Shown here in pieces: positions 5,691 through 10,455 of a stretch of DNA of 10,455 nt. The stretch comes from Sulfurovum sp. (GTDB taxonomy: Bacteria > Campylobacterota > Campylobacteria > Campylobacterales > Sulfurovaceae). The DNA lies in contig DQVJ01000046.1 in the NCBI GenBank assembly GCA_015661795.1, forward strand, positions 1-10,455, read 5' to 3'. The position numbers and the translations under genes were made by a program. The notes beneath the pieces are model-generated. The model saw only the letters and a list, made by a program, of their open reading frames with translations. It made no database searches and was not told the origin of the DNA. Each line of letters begins with the position of its first letter. Positions within the stretch are counted from its first letter, which is position 1.

Positions 5691-6548
5691 ATGATTATTG
5701 AGAATTTAGCCGAATTTGCTTCTAAAAAATTTGGCCAGAATTTTTTAAAAAATGATATCTATCTTCATAAAATCATCCAAGCGATGCCCAAAGACGACAT
5801 AAAAGTTGTAGAGATTGGGCCTGGCTTAGGTGATTTAACCAAAGAACTTGTAAAAGTTCGAAATGTCACAGCATTTGAGGTTGATAAAAGATTATGTGAG
5901 CATCTTACCAGTGAATTTGAATCCTCTGTCCACGAAGGGTGTTTCGAGTTGCGTTGTGGAGATGTGCTTGAGCATTGGAAGTCAGGAAAGCTATTGGATG
6001 AGCCTTATCATCTTGTGGCTAACTTGCCTTATTATATTGCGACCAATATCATCTTAAAAGCATTGAAAGATGAACATTGCCAGTCTGTATTGGTAATGGT
6101 TCAAAAAGAAGTTGCCGTTAAGTTCTCTGCAAAGGCGAAACAAAAAGAGTTTTCTTCTCTTTCTGTACTTGCCCAAAGTGTAGGAAAAGCGACACTATGT
6201 TTCGAGGTTGAGCCTGAGGCATTCGTCCCTCCTCCTAACGTTACTTCTGCCGTGCTTTTAATAGAGAAAAAACAGTCACGAGATGATGAAAAGTTTGAAG
6301 CGTTTTTAAAGATTGCTTTTGCGCAACCGCGTAAAAAGCTTTCTAAAAATCTTTCAACCGTTTTTTCTAAAGATATAGTCCATCAACTTTTTACTAAATT
6401 AGGATTAGATGCTAATTTACGACCTCATGAAGCTGAGACATCTATTTATCATCACATATATAATGAATTAAAGGATAATTTAGATGGAAAACAACAATCC
6501 AAACAGAGAAAACGCTCAAAATCAAGGGCAAAAAACTCAGAGAGATAA
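5691..6548 (+). CDS. ksgA: 16S rRNA (adenine1518-N6/adenine1519-N6)-dimethyltransferase
   Basis: KsgA (RsmA) uses SAM to dimethylate two adjacent adenines in helix 45 of 16S rRNA, a late check on 30S assembly. The 285 residues contain KKFGQNFL (12-19), the SAM-binding EIGPGLGDLT (41-50), the catalytic NLPYY (111-115) and the family block FVPPPNVTSAV (178-188). I chose the ATG at 5691 because AAGGAAG (5676-5682) lies 8 nt upstream and the motif-to-start distance is normal; the in-frame ATG at 5664 would place that site inside the gene. The last 20 or so residues form a strongly basic tail (GKQQSKQRKRSKSRAKNSER). It is encoded in the 65 bp that overlap the start of rnj in another frame. The tail may help bind RNA or may simply be a by-product of the overlap. 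The gene is divergent from hisF and leads the ksgA-rnj unit. Confidence 0.96.
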   Translation: MIIENLAEFASKKFGQNFLKNDIYLHKIIQAMPKDDIKVVEIGPGLGDLTKELVKVRNVTAFEVDKRLCEHLTSEFESSVHEGCFELRCGDVLEHWKSGKLLDEPYHLVANLPYYIATNIILKALKDEHCQSVLVMVQKEVAVKFSAKAKQKEFSSLSVLAQSVGKATLCFEVEPEAFVPPPNVTSAVLLIEKKQSRDDEKFEAFLKIAFAQPRKKLSKNLSTVFSKDIVHQLFTKLGLDANLRPHEAETSIYHHIYNELKDNLDGKQQSKQRKRSKSRAKNSER

Positions 6549-6900
6549 TACAACAAACAATAATAATGCCCCAAGAGAAAGACGTCCCAACCCACATAGA
6601 CAAAACAAACCTACTGGGGGAAGTGAAAATACAAATCGTCCCAACCCAAACAGGCAAGCAAACCCTAACCGTAAACCAAAGCAAAATCAAGAGGTAAACG
6701 GTAACGTACAAGATAGACCTGCTCCAAACGGTAATAAGAAGCCAAATCCTAATCAGAATCGTCATAACAATGTTGATAGGCGTCCTAATAACCCAAAACA
6801 AGGCAAGAGACCAAACAATAACCAAAACCGTCAAGGAAATAAACCCAATAACAAGCCTAATGGTGGGAATAGAAACAGAAATAAGCGTAGAAATGTCACT
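6484..6900 (+). repeat. Low-complexity Asn/Arg/Pro-rich coding tract
   Basis: This stretch encodes irregular repeats of short words such as NPNR, RPNPN, NNQNRQG and KPNNKPN. At DNA level it is strongly purine/AAC-rich on the plus strand and so leaves long open frames on the other strand that are not genes. No exact tandem unit is evident. Such tracts usually vary in length between related strains. Confidence 0.75.
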
Positions 6901-8655
6901 ACTGTGAATGATACAATGAGAAAATATCTTGAGATTAATGATCGTATTAAAAATGAAACAATGAATCCTTGGAAAAATGTGGATATGTCTGCAAAAGGCA
7001 AAATTCGCTTTACCCCATTGGGTGGGCTGGGTGAAATTGGTGGAAATATGGCTGTGCTTGAGACTGAGACTACAGCTATTATCATCGATGTAGGTATGTC
7101 CTTCCCTGATGAGACCATGCATGGTGTGGATATTTTGGTACCGGATTTTTCCTATTTGCATACACTTAAAAAAGAAAAAGATGTATATGTCATCATTACA
7201 CACGGTCATGAGGATCATATTGGTGCGATGCCATACCTCTTTAAAGAGTTACAGTTCCCAATCTATGGAACACCGCTTGCACTTGCGATGATAGAAAACA
7301 AGTTTAATGAGCATGGACTTTCTCAATATACAAAAAACTTTAACTTTGTTACCATGAGAAAACAACACCAAATTGGTGACATGAAAATCGAATGGATGCA
7401 CAATACGCACTCCATTATTGATGCCTGTTCTTTGGCTATAGAAACACCTGCTGGAACCATCATCCATACAGCTGACTTTAAAGTAGACCATACACCTGTA
7501 GACAACTATACGATGGATTTACGTCGTTTTGCACACTATGGTGAAAAAGGTGTACTTTGTCTTTTCTCTGATTCAACGAACTCACACAACCCAGGTGCTA
7601 CGAAGTCTGAAAAAGTAGTAGGTAAGACCTTTGATACGCTCTTCGAGCTTGCCAAGGGTAGAGTGATTATGTCTACTTTCTCTTCAAACGTACACCGAAT
7701 TGTCCAAGCCATGGAAAGAGGTGTATTACATGGGAGAAAGGTCTGTGTTATCGGTCGCTCTATGGAGCGTAATATTGAGACTAACCGAGCATTGGGTTTT
7801 GTAGATATTGAAGATAAACATTTCATTGAGGTACATGAAGTACCAAAATACGCTGACCATGAAATACTTATTGTTACTACAGGATCACAAGGTGAGACTA
7901 TGGCTGCACTAAACCGTATGGCTACAGATGAGCATAGACATATAAAGCTTAAGCCTTCTGATACGGTTATCATCTCTGCATCTGCTATCCCTGGCAATGA
8001 AGGTTCAGTGTCAAGTCTTCTAAACAAACTCATGAAGGCTGGATGTACAGTACGTTATAAAGAGTTTGCTGATATTCATGTCTCAGGTCATGCAGGGCAA
8101 GAAGAGCAAAAACTCATTCTTAGACTTGTACAGCCTAAGTTTTTCTTACCTGTACATGGTGAGTATAACCATATTGCTAAACATGCTAGAACAGCAGTAG
8201 AGTGTGGAGTAGATGAAAGAAACATTTTACTTATGGGTGATGGTGATCAAATAGAATTGACAACCAAATATCTCAAAAAAGTAAAAACAGTCAAGTCTGG
8301 TAAGACATATATTGACAATCAAAATAATATGACTATCGAAAATGATGTCGTACTTGACAGACAAAAGCTTGCTGAAGACGGTATCATTAATGTTGTTGCT
8401 CAAATTTCTCAAAGTGACCAAAAAGTAGTTGGTAAACCTGTTGTGTCAACACATGGACTTGTGCCTGACAAAGATGATAAAAAGTTTCAAAAAGAGATAG
8501 AAGTGATGCTTGAGACAATGCTTTTAAATATGAAACCAGAAGCGCTTAAAAATCATAAAGACATAGAAAATGATATTCGAAACAGTATTCGAAAACATGT
8601 GATTCGTACCAAAAAGAGATATCCGCTTATTATCCCTACTATATTCATCATCTAA
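6484..8655 (+). CDS. rnj: Ribonuclease J with long disordered N-terminal extension
   Basis: RNase J is a metallo-beta-lactamase/beta-CASP nuclease with endonuclease and 5'-3' exonuclease activity, central to mRNA decay and rRNA maturation where RNase E is absent. Of 723 residues, about 1-140 are low-complexity, rich in Asn, Pro, Arg, Gln and Lys, and surely disordered. Catalytic sequence begins near 173 (KIRFTPLGGLGEIGGN). The zinc motif HGHEDH is at 240-245, Asp331 lies in TADFK, the beta-CASP region spans roughly 390-510, and HVSGHAGQEEQ (532-542) and PVHGEY (556-561) complete the site. Helicobacter RNase J has a comparable N-terminal extension, reported to matter for its complex with the helicase RhpA, so a degradosome contact is a reasonable inference. 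The start at 6484 has AAAGGA 8-9 nt upstream and overlaps ksgA by 65 bp, implying coupled translation. The C-terminus ends normally at TAA. Confidence 0.96.
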   Translation: MENNNPNRENAQNQGQKTQRDNTTNNNNAPRERRPNPHRQNKPTGGSENTNRPNPNRQANPNRKPKQNQEVNGNVQDRPAPNGNKKPNPNQNRHNNVDRRPNNPKQGKRPNNNQNRQGNKPNNKPNGGNRNRNKRRNVTTVNDTMRKYLEINDRIKNETMNPWKNVDMSAKGKIRFTPLGGLGEIGGNMAVLETETTAIIIDVGMSFPDETMHGVDILVPDFSYLHTLKKEKDVYVIITHGHEDHIGAMPYLFKELQFPIYGTPLALAMIENKFNEHGLSQYTKNFNFVTMRKQHQIGDMKIEWMHNTHSIIDACSLAIETPAGTIIHTADFKVDHTPVDNYTMDLRRFAHYGEKGVLCLFSDSTNSHNPGATKSEKVVGKTFDTLFELAKGRVIMSTFSSNVHRIVQAMERGVLHGRKVCVIGRSMERNIETNRALGFVDIEDKHFIEVHEVPKYADHEILIVTTGSQGETMAALNRMATDEHRHIKLKPSDTVIISASAIPGNEGSVSSLLNKLMKAGCTVRYKEFADIHVSGHAGQEEQKLILRLVQPKFFLPVHGEYNHIAKHARTAVECGVDERNILLMGDGDQIELTTKYLKKVKTVKSGKTYIDNQNNMTIENDVVLDRQKLAEDGIINVVAQISQSDQKVVGKPVVSTHGLVPDKDDKKFQKEIEVMLETMLLNMKPEALKNHKDIENDIRNSIRKHVIRTKKRYPLIIPTIFII

Positions 8656-8664
8656 TACACTATT

Positions 8665-8681
8665 CTAGCCTTGAAGGCTAG
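8665..8681 (+). terminator. Hairpin after rnj, possible weak terminator
   Basis: CTAGCC and GGCTAG pair around a TTGAA loop 9 bp after the rnj stop codon. It is followed by GGTTTGTATGTT, which is only moderately U-rich. Position suggests an end for the ksgA-rnj transcript; the short stem and poor U-tract make read-through into kdsD likely. Confidence 0.45.
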
Positions 8682-8713
8682 GGTTTGTATGTTAGACCCC
8701 TACCCTGTAAATA

Positions 8714-8722
8714 TGTTATAAT
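8714..8722 (+). promoter_or_regulatory. Extended -10 promoter for kdsD
   Basis: TGTTATAAT contains a perfect TATAAT (8717-8722) with the TG of an extended -10. Transcription would begin near 8729, about 20 nt before the kdsD start. The best -35 look-alike (TTAGAC, 8692-8697) has 19-bp spacing and is weak, as is usual in Campylobacterota. Confidence 0.65.
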
Positions 8723-8749
8723 CTCCTCATCAAACAACAAAGTAAATAT

Positions 8750-9718
8750 ATGAATTTAATTCACATTGCACAAGAGACTTTTCAGATTGAAGCAGATGCA
8801 CTTTTGCGAGCAGCAGAGCGTTTAGACCAAAATTTTTTGGACGCCATTGATATGATACTCAATACAGAAGGTAAATTGATTATCACTGGGGTAGGTAAAT
8901 CAGGACTGGTCGGTGCAAAGATGGCTGCGACCTTTGCAAGTACAGGAACTTCTTCTTTTTTCTTGCATCCAACAGAAGCTTTGCATGGTGATTTGGGGAT
9001 GATAGCCAAAGGAGATACGTTACTCGCGATCTCTTCAAGTGGTGAAAGTGAAGAACTGACAAAAATACTTCCTCATATCAAACGTTTTGATATACAACTT
9101 ATTGGACTTACAGGAAATGCACACTCATCCTTAGGTAAATATGCAGATGTTTTTTTAGATATTTCTGTAAAAAAAGAAGCTTGCCCTCTTGGTATTGCCC
9201 CTACAACTTCGACAACTTTGACAATGGCATTGGGTGACGCTTTGGCAGTTGCATTGATGAAACATCGGGGGTTTAAAGAACAAGATTTTGCTTCTTTTCA
9301 TCCCGGGGGGAGTTTAGGAAAAAAACTTTTTGTAAAAATAAAAGATTTGATGAGAACAGAGTCTTTGCCCATTATAGATAATAAAACGATACTGAAAGAA
9401 GCTATTGTTTCTATGAGTGAAGGAAAACTGGGTACGGTACTTATTGTAGATGAGAAGGGGTCATTTGTGGCAATCCTTAGTGATGGTGATCTTAGGCGTG
9501 CATTAATGCAAGAAGACTTTTCATTGGAGCATCTTGCCTTAGACTATGCGAGTAAAAATCCTAAAAGTTATACAAATACTGAATTGCTTGCAAGTGATGC
9601 CCTTGAAATTATTGAAAATGACCGCATACAGGTATTGCCTATAACCAATAAGACAGGGCAGATTTTAGGTATATTACATATACATGATTTGATCAATGCG
9701 GGAATTAAAAGTAAATAA
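8750..9718 (+). CDS. kdsD: D-arabinose-5-phosphate isomerase (KpsF/GutQ family)
   Basis: KdsD interconverts ribulose-5-phosphate and arabinose-5-phosphate, the first step towards Kdo, the sugar joining lipid A to the LPS core. The 322 residues form an N-terminal SIS sugar-isomerase domain (about 30-190) and two C-terminal CBS domains (about 200-255 and 265-320). Visible family motifs are TGVGKSG (46-52), HPTEALHGDLGM (73-84), ISSSGES (94-100), CPLGIAPTTSTT (145-156) and FHPGGSLGKKL (183-193). The start at 8750 lacks a strong ribosome site (only AAAG nearby), but conserved spacing to the SIS domain supports it. It has its own promoter after rnj and lies 12 bp before the next gene, forming a pair with it. 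The CBS pair usually binds an adenosyl ligand or regulates; nothing here shows which. Capsule KpsF paralogues share this architecture, but no capsule gene is nearby. Confidence 0.94.
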   Translation: MNLIHIAQETFQIEADALLRAAERLDQNFLDAIDMILNTEGKLIITGVGKSGLVGAKMAATFASTGTSSFFLHPTEALHGDLGMIAKGDTLLAISSSGESEELTKILPHIKRFDIQLIGLTGNAHSSLGKYADVFLDISVKKEACPLGIAPTTSTTLTMALGDALAVALMKHRGFKEQDFASFHPGGSLGKKLFVKIKDLMRTESLPIIDNKTILKEAIVSMSEGKLGTVLIVDEKGSFVAILSDGDLRRALMQEDFSLEHLALDYASKNPKSYTNTELLASDALEIIENDRIQVLPITNKTGQILGILHIHDLINAGIKSK

Positions 9719-9730
9719 GACAGGAACATA

Positions 9731-10455
9731 ATGAGACTAAATAAATATATATCACACAACACTAAATACTCCAGACGTGAAGCTGATGTGCTGATTGAAG
9801 CTGGAGAAGTGACGCTTGACAAAAAGCCATTGAAAGAATTTGGCTATGAGGTACAAGAAGATGACCGTATTTTTGTCAAGGGAAAAGCAGTAAAGGTAAC
9901 CAGTGAGCTGACTATTATTGTGTATAACAAGCCTAAAGGTGTGCTTGTCACAAAGAAGGATGATAGAGGACGTGCCACTATCTACCATAAATTACCAGGT
10001 AAATTTAGACATTTTACACCCGTAGGTAGACTAGACTATGCATCAGAAGGACTTTTGCTGCTTACTGATGATGTAGAGGTAGCAACAGCACTTATGGAGA
10101 GTGGTCTTGACAGAACATATAACCTTAAAATTGATAAACCTGTAACAAATGAGATGATAGAAGCCATGAAAGAAGGTTTAGTGCTTGATGATGCACGGGC
10201 AGGTGCACATGAAAAAAGTAAAATCTACAGTATGGAGTTTGCCCCTTTCGCACATTTTGAAGTACGTGCGGAGGGGAAGAATTTTACAAAGCTTCGGGTC
10301 ACTATAACTGAAGGAAAGAACCGAGAACTTAGACGTTTTTTTGCACATTTTGAAGCAAAGGTACTAGACCTTAAACGTGTAGCTTTTGGAGGGATAGAGT
10401 TGAACAACCTTCCAGAGAACAAAACACGTTATTTTACCCGTAGGGAGTATGACGA
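9731..10455 (+). CDS. rluB: RsuA/RluB-family rRNA pseudouridine synthase (3' end outside the window)
   Basis: This enzyme makes pseudouridine in rRNA. RluB acts near position 2605 of 23S rRNA and RsuA at 516 of 16S rRNA; the sequence gives the family but not the target, so the symbol is a best guess. The frame stays open for 241 residues to the window edge. An S4 RNA-binding domain occupies about 1-50 (MRLNKYISH, SRREADVLIEAGEV). The catalytic motif GRLDYASEGLLLLT (99-112) has Asp102. The family block EGKNRELRRFF (194-204) is followed by LKRVAFGGIEL (214-224). The start at 9731 has AGGAA (9722-9726) upstream and lies 12 bp after kdsD, so the two are probably cotranscribed. It is unrelated in subfamily to the RluA-type enzyme at 2167. 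Since most of the fold is already seen, only a short C-terminal tail should be missing. Confidence 0.92.
   Translation, partial: MRLNKYISHNTKYSRREADVLIEAGEVTLDKKPLKEFGYEVQEDDRIFVKGKAVKVTSELTIIVYNKPKGVLVTKKDDRGRATIYHKLPGKFRHFTPVGRLDYASEGLLLLTDDVEVATALMESGLDRTYNLKIDKPVTNEMIEAMKEGLVLDDARAGAHEKSKIYSMEFAPFAHFEVRAEGKNFTKLRVTITEGKNRELRRFFAHFEAKVLDLKRVAFGGIELNNLPENKTRYFTRREYD

Noticed and set aside
6442..7218. Open frame of 258 codons on the minus strand
   Set aside because: It is antisense to the Asn/Arg/Pro-rich start of rnj, whose codons lack stops on the reverse strand. The product is an unlikely I/F/V-rich string with no recognisable motif, and rnj is certain.
7536..8033. Open frame of 165 codons on the minus strand
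   Set aside because: It is antisense to the conserved beta-CASP part of rnj and shows no family motif.

Overview
The window is a compact, AT-rich stretch of bacterial chromosome with housekeeping genes on both strands. The protein sequences and gene order point to Campylobacterota (formerly Epsilonproteobacteria), probably a free-living Sulfurovum/Sulfurimonas-like organism. The reasons are the class Ia NrdA start, an RNase J with a long Asn/Arg-rich N-terminal extension, and a ksgA-rnj-kdsD order that I recall from Helicobacter. The genus is an inference. I see no mobile element, CRISPR array, tRNA or rRNA.

Layout. From 1 to about 2040 the minus strand carries purB (adenylosuccinate lyase) and, downstream of it after a hairpin and a 205-bp gap, the 5' end of nrdA (ribonucleotide reductase large subunit), cut by the window edge. 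An RluA-family rRNA pseudouridine synthase (2167-3105, plus) is divergent from purB; the two share a near-symmetric promoter region. Facing it is a tight minus-strand operon: hisF, a short nucleoside-phosphorylase-like gene, rlmN and a 33-residue membrane peptide (3131-3232) whose start overlaps the rlmN stop. From 5691 onward the plus strand carries ksgA and rnj, overlapping by 65 bp, then kdsD with its own extended -10 promoter and an RsuA/RluB-family pseudouridine synthase that runs off the right edge.

Functional theme. Five of the ten genes act on RNA: RlmN, KsgA and two pseudouridine synthases modify rRNA, and RNase J processes and degrades RNA. The others serve nucleotide synthesis (PurB, NrdA), histidine synthesis (HisF) and Kdo/LPS precursor synthesis (KdsD). 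HisF releases AICAR, which re-enters the purine pathway upstream of PurB's second reaction.

The most notable non-coding signal is three exact copies of the 16-bp palindrome TGTTTCACGTGAAACA (2846-2861, 3109-3124, 4549-4564). This matches the ParB/Spo0J centromere site parS, so the segment is probably a chromosomal partition locus laid over ordinary genes; two copies lie inside coding sequence. Other points of interest are two divergent gene pairs whose opposing -10 hexamers overlap with identical geometry, the 33-residue membrane peptide, and a shortened phosphorylase with Asn where MTAN enzymes carry the catalytic Asp.
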